Origin: Cymbomonas tetramitiformis
Taxonomy: Eukaryota > Chlorophyta > Pyramimonadophyceae > Pyramimonadales > Pyramimonadaceae
DNA length: 64,000 nucleotides
Assembly (NCBI GenBank): GCA_001247695.2
Contig: LGRX02026025.1
Coordinates: forward strand, 21,387-85,386
Direction: 5' to 3'
The position numbers and the translations under genes were made by a program. The first letter of the stretch is position 1; each line of letters starts with the position of its first letter. Below the pieces are notes generated by a model. It was given only the letters and a program-made list of their open reading frames with translations, searched no databases and was not told where the DNA came from. Below, in pieces: positions 22,191 through 32,766 of the stretch.

Positions 22191-22730
22191 TCAGCTCCAA
22201 CAGGCAGGATATTTCCTGGGTTGCCTCTTCGTCTCTTCGGACACCCCAGCTGGTTCCTTCGATGGTACTTGAACAGTCTCCACCACAGAGGCTGGGGTAT
22301 CCTCAGATATGGCCTCAGACTTCTGCTCGGTGATAGGCTGATCCTCTGGCTGAACGGGTGAGGTCGGGGAAGTGCCCTTTGGCACCCAGATAAGTTCACC
22401 CTTATCATCCATGATCAACTGCAGTCCCAGTCTCTTCAACTTTCGAGCTTCAGCTTGTTCTTCAGCATCGTCAGCTACCAAGTCATCGAACTCGCTGACG
22501 TCATCCTCGGTGTCATCATATTCAGGCGAGGCAGGATCCCATTTCGGACTGGCAGTATCCATGTCATGCTTACTGTCTGTGACACCCGCGTCATCCTTGT
22601 CATCCGAATCGGGTAGCTTCTCCTTACTGTCTGTGACACTCGCGTCATCATGGTCATCCGAATCTGGTAGCTTCTCCAAGTTGTCGGGTGTGGTGCCAGC
22701 CTCAGATGCAGTTGCTCGGTTTCATGCAGC
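22191..22730 (-). CDS. acidic repeat protein fragment, unknown
   Basis: An open minus-strand frame with strongly acidic composition: a tandem unit EKLPDSDDxDDAxVTDSK occurs twice, followed by DDTEDDVSEFDDLVADDAEEQ and a less acidic tail. There is no ATG at its head (an upstream stop, then a TTG), so it is likely the C-terminal part of a larger broken ORF. It lies downstream of the methyltransferase ORF on the same strand and could be the 3' tail of that retroelement; it could equally be a separate captured fragment. No family recognised. Confidence 0.4.
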
Positions 22731-22795
22731 CATTGCAGACTACAGCCCATCGTCCAAGGCAACTTCACTACGTTTTTTCGAACATCGTGTTAGCA

Positions 22796-23295
22796 TGGCC
22801 GCCAACCAAGCCTTGCACCATGTCGATGTCCTTAAGCGTATCAACTTCGGAGGTGGTGGTGGTGCTGCTGATGGAATGGCCTTGGTGAGTAAGGGTGATA
22901 GAGGTAGAGGCAAGACAGCAAATAAAAGGAAATTGGACAAGGTGGACTCCGCTAAACTTCAGAAGAATAACAGAAAGCGCAAGACACTGAAGACAACTGG
23001 AAGATATAAAACCGTCGCGGAACTGAAAGACCAAGAACTGGCCGAGGCGGCCTCGAGCCAGAAATCGGAAGAGTCGCACGTGGAAAACAATGTTCATGTC
23101 GTCAATCAACTCAGGGGGGAGCGGCAGGTGAAGAACACCAAAACAGGTGGGGTGGTTGCGTCCTACTACACGCAATATCAGACTGGCGTCTGTGAATGGG
23201 CGACCACCGATGAGCTGCTGGCATACAATACGTGCGTAGACTTTCTTCCTCGTTCCTCGATAGGGTTGTATGCCCCATCGGGAAATAACCGCTGA
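22796..23295 (+). CDS. lysine-rich hypothetical protein
   Basis: ATG at 22796 in a good context (AGCATGG) opens a frame of about 165 codons ending at a TGA near 23295. It has a glycine run (GGGGGAADG), a strongly basic segment resembling a nuclear localisation signal (KTANKRKLDKV, NNRKRKTLKT) and a polar C-terminus. The frame is also open upstream, but there it is only the antisense of the acidic ORF. Its 3' end overlaps the 3' end of the methyltransferase ORF on the other strand (convergent, about 115 bp). No domain recognised; a DNA-binding accessory protein is possible but unproven. Confidence 0.35.
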
Positions 23296-25355
23296 AATAA
23301 AGTTCTCAGTAACTTAGCAGGTATAGGATATACTGCGCGAGATTTCTGCATCCCCTGCTGATCTGGATGAGGTCCTAGTTGAGCGGTAAGGGGGTGCACT
23401 CCAGTTGCCCATTTACATGGACACGGAGTCTGCGAGGTACATTCCCGCAGTGGTACGCTGGGCGGCGCATTAGTCCAAATACAAGTAGGTTTCTTATACT
23501 TCTCCCCGTACATACAATATGAACAAGACAGGGGGGTAGGTAATTGATCCACTGCCGGTCTGAATCGCAAAGCATAGGGATATCGCCCTTTTGGATTTTC
23601 CAGAAACCAATAGCGCGGTCTGAGATATTCGATGATATCAAGGGTGCGTTCTACACAAGCATCTGCAGATATTAAATCTGGTGGTCCTCCAGTAGTTCGC
23701 GCTTGACTATATTGGGTACACGGTGGACTCGCCCATATTACATCAAAATATCCAGGAGGGTAATAGCTCAAATATTCCCAATCTTCAATTCTGGTGACAT
23801 GCGTAGATCGCCAGAACTTATCAGAATCTAAAGATACTGTCTGTGCCTGAGGGAAGCATTCTGAGAAGGTTCTTTGAACTGAGCCAGTGCCACTGAAGAG
23901 CACCAGTATTCTGATAGGTTTTTCTGAAATTGGTGATAACTCAGTCACATACGCCACTTCTCCAGAATCGGTAAAGTGTTGTTTTTCCCATGGAAGACAC
24001 GCACTTGCAGAGCTGTTAGACATACCCCAGAATTGCGCTGATAATTGCTGCACCAAGGTCCCTCTGCCCGCTGTCATCATCAACGCAGCATCCTGATGTC
24101 GTCGATGTTCGCTTCTCCGCGCAGCTGAATCTCTGACCTGCTGCTCCATTGCTAGGCGTCTCTCTTCAAAATCCCGCAACTGTTGTAATGGGGTACCGCG
24201 CTCTAACTTATCACGCGTTCTCCACTGATCATGGGCTTTAGAGAACCCGGTTCATCGCACCTTCCATTCCTCTATTTCTTTGCCCGTGCTCACGCGTACG
24301 CGTCGGCTCAGGATTTTCTCTACATGAGCCTCCTTCTGTACGTCCACCACCACTGCTTCAGGTGTCACTGTCTGCTGTCGCAGAGCGAAAGTGTCCTCCC
24401 CACCTGTGTAGGGTTTCAATCTGTGCTGCGCGAACACGTCACGTACTCTCCAATGTGGGGGCAACTTCAGTCTATACGCCACTGGTGCCCCTCTGTCTGC
24501 CTCGGGCATCTCCGCCTGCAGATCGCTGTAAAAGCGTTCCGTAACTGCAACTGGACCATGCCACCGCTTGCTCAGCTTGCGGCACAAGGCTCTGTCCATC
24601 AACTTCTCTGTGAGATGTTTAGCCTCAATCCAGACCAAGTCACCTACCGCATACTCCCGCTGCGTGTGTCGCTGATCAAAAGCGTCCCGCTGCCTGCGTT
24701 GTGCTAGCTCAAGTTTGCTGCGTGCGTCCCGCAACTGCGACGAAAATCTCGACGCCCATTCATGCGCAGTCCCTACCCCTCCTTTTCGTCGCCCGCTGTG
24801 CATCTGAGCGGCCTCCAGGAAGATGTCAAGCTGCGACATGGGCGACACACCACAACATAATTCAAATGGGGTGAAGCCTGTAACATCATTACGCGAATCG
24901 TTGATTGCGAACTCTACGTTTGTAGCGTATAAGTCCCAGGACTCTGGATTGTCCTCCACAAACGATCTTAACATGTCCTCCACCACCCTGTTAGTGTGCT
25001 CTGCTTGACCATCAGAGCGAGGGTTGTAGGGCGTAGTCATCGCCACCTTCACCCCCATCAATCTCATCAACTCCTTCCAGAAGGTATCCTGGAAGCGTGG
25101 ATCACGGTCACTGACTATTTTCATCGGAGCTCCATGTAGTCTCCACACCGTGTCAAAGTAGATACGGGCCACTGTAGCAGCAGAGCTGTTCCCAAAATTC
25201 ATAGGAACCACATGTACCATTTTAGACAGTTTGCACGTAAATGCCACAAACGCGTCATTGCCTTGCTCAGTTAAAGGTAGGCCTGTGACGAAATCCACTC
25301 CCACATCCTGCCATACCCGAGTTGGAATAGAATGCGGGTTCAGCAATCCTGTCAC
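23178..25355 (-). pseudogene. integrase-chromodomain-cytosine methyltransferase chain with one TGA
   Basis: 3' end of a Ty3/chromovirus pol. Integrase core with DD35E spacing (D in VGVDF, D in SDRDP, E in GQAEHTNR), then a GPY-like region (VWIEAKHLTEK) and a chromodomain (VEKILSRRVR ... EEWKVR). A TGA at 24252-24254 sits where chromodomains have Trp. The same frame then continues (TGFSKAHDQW) through a 90-residue linker into a C5 cytosine methyltransferase: motif I ILVLFSGTGS, motif IV ASPPCTQYS (catalytic Cys, about 23718), motif VI ENPKGR, a YGxxxKKPTCIWTN block typical of phage- and virus-type enzymes, and motif X IPAKLLRTLF. The integrase lacks its N-terminal zinc finger: it is cut at 25355 by an LTR fragment, so this copy is partial. 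Retroelement-borne methyltransferases are known from some algae and dinoflagellates; the in-frame fusion here is seen directly. Confidence 0.88.
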
Positions 25356-25430
25356 TGCTTATCATGTGATCCTTGAGGTGTACGTTACACCCCTAGGTTT
25401 TTACACACGATTTTAGGGTGTTACACGAGA
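25356..25430 (-). repeat. LTR-start fragment (TGTAACACCC family)
   Basis: On the minus strand this reads GTGTAACACCCTAAAATCGT then CCTAGGGGTGTAACGTAC, the conserved start seen again at about 46165, 52826 and 53003. It abuts and truncates the integrase frame at 25355. Confidence 0.65.
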
Positions 25431-25559
25431 TGTGAAGTGCTCAGGTATTTTTCCCATATACCTTAATACGTGAAAAATTGGAATCCGCGAAAAAATTGGA
25501 CTCAAATTTTCATTTTGAAATCTAACGTGTGAGATTTTCACATATTTCTGTCACTTTTT

Positions 25560-25608
25560 TACCGGTATGGCATGTATGACACATGTGTCATCGGTCATAT
25601 CCCTGACA
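25560..25608. repeat. fragment of TGTCAGGG foldback element
   Basis: GACACATGTGTCATCGGTCA followed by TATCCCTGACA matches the terminal part of the complete foldback element at 38742-39178. Confidence 0.7.
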
Positions 25609-25609
25609 C

Positions 25610-25975
25610 GGATACTGTTACAAAGTGGAAAGTGTTATGGGTGCTGAAATTCCAAATTGAGACCAAATAGGTGTGTTGACCAGGAATAGGGATGGATGGG
25701 AGGCTAGCAGGCTACTCCGTCGGAGGACAGGCTGGCGAGGCTTGCAATCAATCCAGTGTCGATTCGCTACGAACCAATGATATTTTCGGATGGGTGCCAT
25801 TCAAGATCGATTTGCATTTTCCGATTATCGATATCCACATTCCGATATCGATATCGCAATTTCCAAATTTTAATCGATCGATTTCGATTTAACGGGATAT
25901 GCCAATCGATTAATTCCGATATCCTACGGCACTGTTATCGATTGATTCCGATTTATTGATGTCGGGTATCGATCA
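25610..25975. other. CGAT-rich spacer
   Basis: No gene. From about 25800 the sequence is made of ATCGAT/CGATTTCGAT/ATTCCGAT words that also reappear at 29670-29760. The gag-only LTR element has inserted into this low-complexity tract. Confidence 0.6.
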
Positions 25976-25980
25976 ATACT

Positions 25981-26230
25981 TGCTGGAATCTGTATAGGCA
26001 GCCCTGACAGGCAGGCCCCTATGACAGACCCCTAGGACCAACACTGGACTGCTGACTGATCTATAGGTTCGTGCTGTGACACACGCTGTGTCACAGGTAG
26101 GCTAGTTTCCGAGACCGTTGCGAGACCGTTCCGGGTATACAGTATCTAGCTTAGGGTTTATTTATCTGATGAGAGTTTATCCACACAGTTCGGGACCCTC
26201 TGATATCTAGTGAACTAGGATATTCCGGTA
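25981..26230 (+). repeat. 5' LTR of gag-only element
   Basis: 250 bp, TGCTGGAATC...TATTCCGGTA. It contains GACACACGCTGTGTCACAG and an imperfect repeat GAGACCGTTGCGAGACCGTT. It differs from the 3' LTR by a few small indels. The sequence just downstream (GGTCGTGGCCCCATCC) is conserved in the inverted relative and is the likely primer-binding region. Confidence 0.9.
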
Positions 26231-26381
26231 GGTCGTGGCCCCATCCACGCTTTATTCCACTTGCTAGTTTGGCCATGATTGGCTAAACGGCCGCTCGGAG
26301 AGGTGGTGCGCGTTTGCGCGTTTGGGCATCAGTGGGAATTATGAGATGAGCAGCTTGCGGTGAGCGACTTGCGCCGCAGCT

Positions 26382-29097
26382 ATGGGGTACCGGCTTGGAT
26401 CGGGTTTCGTCGACGCAATGTTCATTCACGGTTTTCTGCTAGTCTTGATCCCGCTGGCTACCGGTTTTTGGGCTGGTGACCTTGGCACCTTTGATCTCGA
26501 CGACATCTTCCTTTGCCCCTCGCTCGCATGGCTCGACCGCTCGTTCCGTATCTGTGACGTCGCATTTTCTCCGCGACCCTACCCAAACGTGCTGCAGCGT
26601 ACCGCCTCCCCTCAGGCTTATCTAGAGATGGGAGTCACAACGAGATCCAAGAAGTCCCTCACGAGGGACAGCGACATCGACGCCTCTCTGAGGTTGATCG
26701 ACGGGGTGCGGAACACGCCAACAGCGGCTACGCCTTCTGTTCCTACCCCCAACCCTGCATCGAACGAGGACGCGGACGTGGCCGTCAGACGTTACTTGCA
26801 GGAGCAATGCAAGCTGGTGGACGAGATTTACAAGGCACGTCTCCACCGGGCTTGGGCCAAGAGTATCCGTGAGGATATTCTTGGTGACAAGAAGCATCAT
26901 TTTCGCGGTACGGACGACGCTGGCCTTCTGTCCGACCTGGTGGTGCAGCTACGTACAGAGTTTCGGTCGGCTGGGCTGGAGCTATGTGCCTTTGACCTCG
27001 ACGACCCTCTGGCTCCAGTGGTCGACCGGGTGAATGGTCTTTTGTACGACGTTCTGGCTCTCGTGGTGGAGAAGCACAGCAACGCCTACGTCTGGCTCAC
27101 TGGTACGGATTCTTCGACTGACCGAGATGGACGGCGAGCTTTGGTCGACGTTATCAAGGGCTGTGTGCCGGTGGCACTGCGGGAGTCGCAGCAGGAGGAG
27201 CACGCCGCGTTACGTTATCCCGCAGCCGGTTTTGGCTAAGGAACAGCGTTTGGTGCGGGATAACAGAGCGTCTGACTGGACACCGACGGAGGCTACCAGA
27301 AAATTAAGCCTCTACACCCGACTCGACCCCGTGTTCTACGCTGCGGTGAAGGTCCGATATCCCATGGCCGCTGACTTGACCCGTGTGTCGCTGGTTTCGC
27401 TCCGGTCCATGGTTGTGGAAATTTACCAGGCTTGGGCGCAGACGGACGGGGGGAAGGCGGCTTCTGGCGCGGACGGCATCTCCGCGCACCTTTCCAGCAG
27501 CGAGTACGACGCCCTTCTTCAGAAGATCACGGAGCTGAAGGAGCTCGTGCAGCGGCAACACGGTGAGGCCGCTCCGGTTGTGCGGCAACAGCGGGAGCGG
27601 GTGCAGCAGCGGCAGCAGCAGCAGCGGGGGCAGCAGCCGCGAGGATTCCGTGTGGGGACCCACAAAGCCCCACCGGTGGGATTCGACCGCGACGATCAAC
27701 GGGCGAAGCCGTTCTGCGGTAGGTGCAAGAAGGCGGGAAAAGGTGAGGCGTATCACTTTTACCGCGACTGCCCGTTGGGCGGGCGCCAACACCCGCCCAC
27801 CTCTGCCGCGGCATTCTGCATTCCCATCGACGAGGAGGACGCGGAGGGGGTGCACGCGCTCGCCATGTGTGCATTGTTCCAGCAGGCGGCGGATGACGGG
27901 GCGGACTCCTTCGCACGTGCGGCAGCCGCGTACGGGCCGCCCGCGGTGCTTTGTGCGGGAGCGGTAGGAGGCATCGACGTGTCCGCCTACGGCTTCACCG
28001 TGGAGCAGCAGCCGGCTTCCGAGGGAGATGACATTCTCCGCCGGCTCGACGATCTTGCCGCGGAGGTTCACTCCGCGGCCAACCCGCAGGTACATTACAC
28101 CCACGCATCTTTCCCGCCTCCTGCCGGCATCGGGCAGGAGGCTTCGGCTCTGGTGTGCGGACCCGCCGCAGCGGTGGCCACACCGGAGGAGCAGGTTCCG
28201 GCAGGTGGTGCGGCGGCATCGGCATCCGCCGTGCCGGCCCCTGCTATGCCTGTCTCGCAGGGAAAGGATGTGAAGCCCGCGCCACTGCAATCGGCGCGGG
28301 TAACCACCACAGCGGACGCGGACGGTGAGTTCGCTGGGTTCGTTCAGACCGTGAACCACGCCGCCATCGGACAGGTTGATTTCACGGGTTACGACACGGA
28401 CGATTACGAGGACCTCGCCGACGGCAGCTTCGTCGTGAAGCCGCGGACTTCGACGATTTCGGCAGATCATTCGTCAACGCCCGCAGCCCAAGCACCTCAC
28501 TCTGGTGGTGCTCTGGGAGATTGGCATGACGGTGCCCCCCGCAGCCACGGCTGCGGGAAGCCTCCGTGGGGCTTCCCCGCCCACGCAGGCTTGTGGGGGA
28601 TGCCGTTCCTTCTTTCCTTCATTCTCTTGATTTCGGTCATGGGAGTGGGCGCTGCCACCTTCACGGTGGCCAACGAAACCGACCTTCTGCAGGTGCCGGA
28701 TGAGGAGGCACCACTTGTTACGGTGCCGTGTGCTATTCCGCCTCGTCTCCACCGGCGGATACAGAGGCGGCAGGGGCTCTATATGGCTCCGGTACCATGG
28801 CATCCCGGGCCGCCGCCGCCTGCCATGTTATTTGAGGACGGTCCTCCGCTGTCGCCGGCATCGTCTTCAGATGACGAGGCCCCACCGTCGGGCAGCACTT
28901 GGCAACACCCCGGTGCGGTGCAGCCTCCCGTGATCGACGAATCAGCAACACCGACTCCGTCAAATTCTCTGGCGAATGATTTTCCAGTGACCGGCACCTT
29001 ACACTTTGGCCGCCCCGTATTGCTCCGCCGTGCTACTGCGGGCTGCTACGGTGATCGATGTGGTGGAAGTGTTCCTCTGAACTTTGACCCCGAGTAG
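26382..29097 (+). CDS. Gag-like polyprotein with two hydrophobic segments, one frameshift
   Basis: ATG at 26382; the start and the first 200 residues align with the inverted relative. Residues 13-32 form a hydrophobic segment (MFIHGFLLVLIPLATGFW) conserved in position in both copies. A helical, charged capsid-like part follows (DSDIDASLRLIDGVR, LHRAWAKSI, LVVQLRTEF). The frame then stops at 27239, and coding continues in the +1 frame from about 27200 to a TAG at 29097. The second part has a Q-rich coiled region, an atypical zinc knuckle C-x2-C-x9-H-x4-C (CGRCKK...HFYRDC, about 27715-27770), long Ala/Gly/Pro regions, and a second hydrophobic stretch (MPFLLSFILLISVMGVGA, about 28600-28655). Either one base was lost or gained, or a +1 frameshift joins the parts. 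No enzyme motifs. Function inferred: particle protein. Confidence 0.7.
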
Positions 29098-29417
29098 ATC
29101 TCCTTCTGGCACTGGCAGTGCACCACTTTCTGGTGGTGTACTGAGATGTACTTTGACCTCAAGACGGTCTTCAATCTGGTTTTACTTTGACACCTTTGAA
29201 TTCTTCAATCTGACTTACTGGCACAGAGCTTTTCAGTAATTTAGCAGGACTTGCATTGCCTGTATGTTTTCTCTTGTGCTGGTTAGAGGGATTCCGATTT
29301 GTGTATCAGAATTGCGCAGTTGGATTAGCAGTTAGGACTTGTCACCCTGGCTTCTGCCCTAGAGGTTTAACATTCTGACTCTCCTAGCCAGTCACCACCC
29401 ACAGTGATGGGGTGGTG

Positions 29418-29660
29418 TGCTGGAATCTGTATAGGCAGCCCTGACAGGCAGGCCCCTATGACAGACCCCTAGGACCAACACTGGACTGCTGACTGATCTA
29501 TAGGTTCGTGCTGTGACACACGCTGTGTCACAGGTAGGCTAGTTCCGAGACCGTTCCGAGACCGTTCCGGGTATATCTAGCTTAGGGTTTATTTATCTGA
29601 CAGAGTTTATCCATACAGTTCGGGACCCTCTGATATCTAGTGAACTAGGATATTCCGGTA
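29418..29660 (+). repeat. 3' LTR of gag-only element
   Basis: 243-bp copy of the 5' LTR, preceded by a purine-rich GTGATGGGGTGG tract that could serve as polypurine tract. The 320 bp between the gag stop (29097) and this LTR hold no gene. Confidence 0.9.
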
Positions 29661-29663
29661 ATA

Positions 29664-30400
29664 CTAATTATTTTGATTATTTAATGATGGGCTATCGATT
29701 GATAATAATATTCCGATAAATCGATTTATCAGAATATCGGCACAACCGATACCATTCCTTGCCAAAGAGGTGGGGTCGTCGAGGGCAAAGAGGGTCAAGT
29801 CAAGCCCAACGGACTCGAACTCAGTCCGAAGCTGCACCACCAACTCGGAGAGGCGGTCGGTGTCGTCAGTACCACGGTAATGATGTTTCTTGGAACCAAG
29901 GATATCCCGTCGCGGACACCCTTGGCCCAAGCCCGATGTAAGCGCCCCTTGTAGATGGCGTCGACATTGGCGTGCTGATCAACCAGGTACTTCCGCAGCG
30001 CGACGTCGTCGGCGTCCTTGCTAGCAGCAGCAGGGGGCACCACGGGTGGGGTGCTGGCGGTTGGGGTATCCCGAACCGCATCCAGAAGCCGTATTGAGGA
30101 GTCCAAATCGGAGTCCCTCAATAGGCGCTTGCGTGCTCTAGTAAATTGAGCCATTCTCCTGAAAGCCAGAGAAAAGACGGTGCGCGGCTGCACGTTTGGG
30201 TGTTGTGGCGGAAATGGAAGGGTGACGTAGAGGCAGAACGCGCGGAGAGGCCAGTCGAGCGTGGAGCACTTGCAGATGTCGTCATCGTCAAAGGTGTCGC
30301 GAGCACCAACCCAAAATACGTAAACCAACGGGATCAAGGTAGGCAAAATAACGTAAACGAACATTGCCAAAACCGAGCAATTGCAACGCGCGGTGCTCAT
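29664..30400 (-). pseudogene. related gag, inverted and truncated
   Basis: ATG at 30400 (MSTARC) opens a gag frame with a hydrophobic N-terminal segment (MFVYVILPTLIPLVYVFW) at the same position as in the neighbouring element. It continues with matching blocks (RDSDLDSSIRLLDAVRDTP, LHRAWAKGV). Near 29900 the frame shifts; the homologous continuation (KHHYRGTDD, LVVQLRTEFESVGL) is in another frame to about 29760, where similarity ends in CGAT-rich DNA. So this is a frameshifted, 3'-truncated relative, perhaps 60-70 percent alike in protein by eye. Confidence 0.8.
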
Positions 30401-30553
30401 AACTCGCGGCCTCAAAAGCTGCTTACCGCAAAGCCATCCCACAAATCCTAGTCGCACACAAACGCGCAAGTGCGCACCACTTTCTCAAGCGGCTGCTTAG
30501 CCAATCATGGCCAAGAAAGCAAGTGGAATAAAATCGTGGATGGGGCCACGACC

Positions 30554-30807
30554 TATTGGAATATCCTAGTTCACTAGATATCAGAAAGTCCCGTACTGTG
30601 TGTGGATAAACTCGTAAGATAAATAAATCCTAAGCTAGATATACCCGGAACGGTCTCGGACGGTCTCGGAGTCTAGCCTACCTGTGACACGGCTGGTGTT
30701 ACAACACGAACCTACAGATCAGTCAGCAGTCCAGAGTTGGCCTAGGGATCTGTCATAGGGGCTTGCACCGGGACTCACGGTCAGGGCTGCCTATACAGAT
30801 TTCAGCA
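30554..30807 (-). repeat. LTR of the inverted relative
   Basis: About 254 bp reading TGCTGAAATCTG...GATATTCCAATA on the minus strand, clearly homologous to the two plus-strand LTRs, with several substitutions. It directly precedes the inverted gag leader (GGTCGTGGCCCCATCC). No partner LTR on the other side, so the copy is 3'-deleted. Confidence 0.85.
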
Positions 30808-32256
30808 GATGGTGACCGCATCTGGTCTGGATATGGGAACAAGTAGTTAGAATATAGATATATATATATATATATATTGTATACTTCCTATCGTACCACG
30901 TTCGGGAAAGTGTGTGTGTATATATATATATCTATACATACTACGTATATGGATAATGTAAGGTCGACAACAATTGCTTGATTTGTATAATTTGATACTA
31001 GTGGGAGGCCATTTTTTCAGATTCGGTGCACGTGGATTGTGCAAATGGCATCTACTAGCTGTTGCTTCGGAGATGTTGAAACAAACCGTACGATTAAAGA
31101 GTGTTGGCCTTGCAAGAGCATCGATGACTAGTGCCTTGAGCCCTTGACCCTTGGGTCACAATTCAACTTCCATTAACATGGGGGTCAAAATTTAATTCTC
31201 AATTTGTTTCTTTCTACACACAACCCGTTTCCCTCTGCCTGCATTCACCAAGGATGGTTCCTTAGGAAGCTGCTTGAACCTGACGGGAGACATTGCTTAT
31301 GTAATAAACGGTGGACGCACGTTTGTCAATGCAACGCGTTGAAGCTATGTTGATTGGCAAGGCGAACGTATACTGCATGTGAAACATAGACCACACGCAC
31401 TACCAAAACCACTCAAGCATAACGATACGACGCCTCGACAGTTACACATACAATAGCATCCTCTGCAAGCAACGCTTAAAACGGCATCCAATATTGAAAA
31501 CTTGAGTCCCACTTAACTAATCCAAAAACCTAGTTTAGAAGGCCTGTGTGTTGAGAATGCCATGGAGCCCTACGTCCAAGTGAACTTCATCGCAGCCACC
31601 ATACCGACGTACTGAACGTTGCCACGTACAAAATCTCATAGTGATTTTTCCACTTTATGCCGCAGGGTCCACGCGTGTACCAGTGTTCGTGTCGCAAGAA
31701 GCAGACACTTTACTCGGAGTACGTTCGGTTGTGAGCGAGTGCGGCACGGTGCCATCGAATGTAATCGCAACCTGTCTCCCTGAAGCTCCCTGGAACTATT
31801 CCTTTGATGACGGGTAGATAAAACCGCATGCGGTGGGGTACAGGGAGCTTCAGGGAGATCGTATAGCATGGGGCCTACAGGCATATCCAGGGAGACGTAG
31901 CATGGGGGGCTACAGGCATATCCAGGGAGATGGATTATAGGAGGGCTACAGGGAGCTGCAGTGAGGTATAGCATGGGAGGGCTACAGGCTTTTATAATTT
32001 TTCCTGAAGACGGCAGCTTTCGGCTTTGATAAAATATTGTAAAAAGTAGCGATATCTTCAAACAAGCTCGAAAATGGAAGGGCTGTCAGGTCGAAATACT
32101 TGCCCACGGTATGGACATTCGAGCTCACGCCTGACTGATCGCTGGACCTTCAAACTTTTCCACTGAGCCAAGCTGGCATCCTTATGCCCGCCCTGATCTT
32201 AGCACTTTGATAGTTGTCCACAAGATTCTTGTTGAGTATCGTCAGCCATTGCTGTC
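30808..32256. other. non-coding, with microsatellites and a GGCTACAGG array
   Basis: TA microsatellites at about 30852-30878 and 30920-30935. From about 31845 to 31995 there are four degenerate units with GGGGGCTACAGGCATATCCAG or similar. The remaining DNA has no convincing gene; open frames over the array reflect the repeat. Confidence 0.55.
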
Positions 32257-32766
32257 TCAAAGTGGCAAGCTAGGGATTGGGAACTGCTTGTCGATTACAC
32301 CAGCGTCGTCTCTGGTGAGACCCACGGCCTCCCTTTGAACTACGAGTTCATGTTTTAAGGTCACCGCCTTGATCCGCAGAGTTTTAAACGCTGCCTCAGC
32401 CTCCTTTCTGTCAATAAGTGGCAATAACGGAGAGGTGCAGGCCTTCAGCATTCTGTTAAGTTCCTTGAGTTGCATTTCGAGCTTCTCCTCTGCTTTCCTC
32501 ATACTTCCTACCCCCTCAGCCTTGAACTCGTGCATCAACTTGTTCATGAACACCGTCTCAGCACCGTATTCTCCTGGACCTTTCGCGAAGCGATGAGACT
32601 CTCCCACTGAAATCCTTGCGTCCCTCTCAACACTTTCCATCCAGTCGGACTTGCTGCTGAAGGCCAGCCAAGTACCAGGAACGAACCCCGCTTGACGGAT
32701 GGAAAATTTCATAGAGGAGTGGTGCGAGCTTACAAGTCGGCTCGCACGGAAAATGAGTGCCGTCAT
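32257..32766 (-). CDS. hypothetical protein, 169 residues, coiled coil
   Basis: ATG at 32766, TGA at 32257. Unlike its surroundings it has even, protein-like composition: an N-terminus with Ser/Arg and few acids (MTALIFRASRLVSSHHSSMKF), then long amphipathic helices rich in Lys/Glu/Met (FMNKLMHEFKAEG, KAEEKLEMQLKELNRML, EAEAAFKTLRIKAVTLK). Possible organelle-targeting or coiled-coil protein; no family recognised. The sequence CGACTTGTAAGC near the start contains a donor-like GTAAGC, so a short intron cannot be excluded. It may be a host gene in an otherwise repeat-rich region. Confidence 0.5.
   Translation of the reverse strand: MTALIFRASRLVSSHHSSMKFSIRQAGFVPGTWLAFSSKSDWMESVERDARISVGESHRFAKGPGEYGAETVFMNKLMHEFKAEGVGSMRKAEEKLEMQLKELNRMLKACTSPLLPLIDRKEAEAAFKTLRIKAVTLKHELVVQREAVGLTRDDAGVIDKQFPIPSLPL

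Larger units (their letters stand above)
25976..29665 (+). mobile_element. gag-only LTR retrotransposon with 5-bp target duplication
   Basis: A complete terminal-repeat element of 3.68 kb. LTRs at 25981-26230 and 29418-29660 are about 95 percent alike by eye and both run from TGCTGGAATCTG to GATATTCCGGTA. The 5-bp word ATACT stands immediately outside both ends (25976-25980 and 29661-29665). The interior encodes only gag-like ORFs (26382-29097), with no protease, RT, RNase H or integrase motif, so it must depend on another element for movement. An inverted, diverged relative lies at 29664-30807. Confidence 0.9.

Noticed and set aside
22372..22795. 5' half of the lysine-rich plus-strand frame
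   Set aside because: It is the serine-rich antisense of the acidic repeat ORF; the ATG at 22796 is the better start.
24249..24257. TGA at a conserved Trp as evidence for UGA=Trp recoding
   Set aside because: TGA ends other credible genes here (the Tnp2 transposase at 7812, the ORF at 32257), and premature TAA also occurs in gag, so ordinary mutation is simpler.
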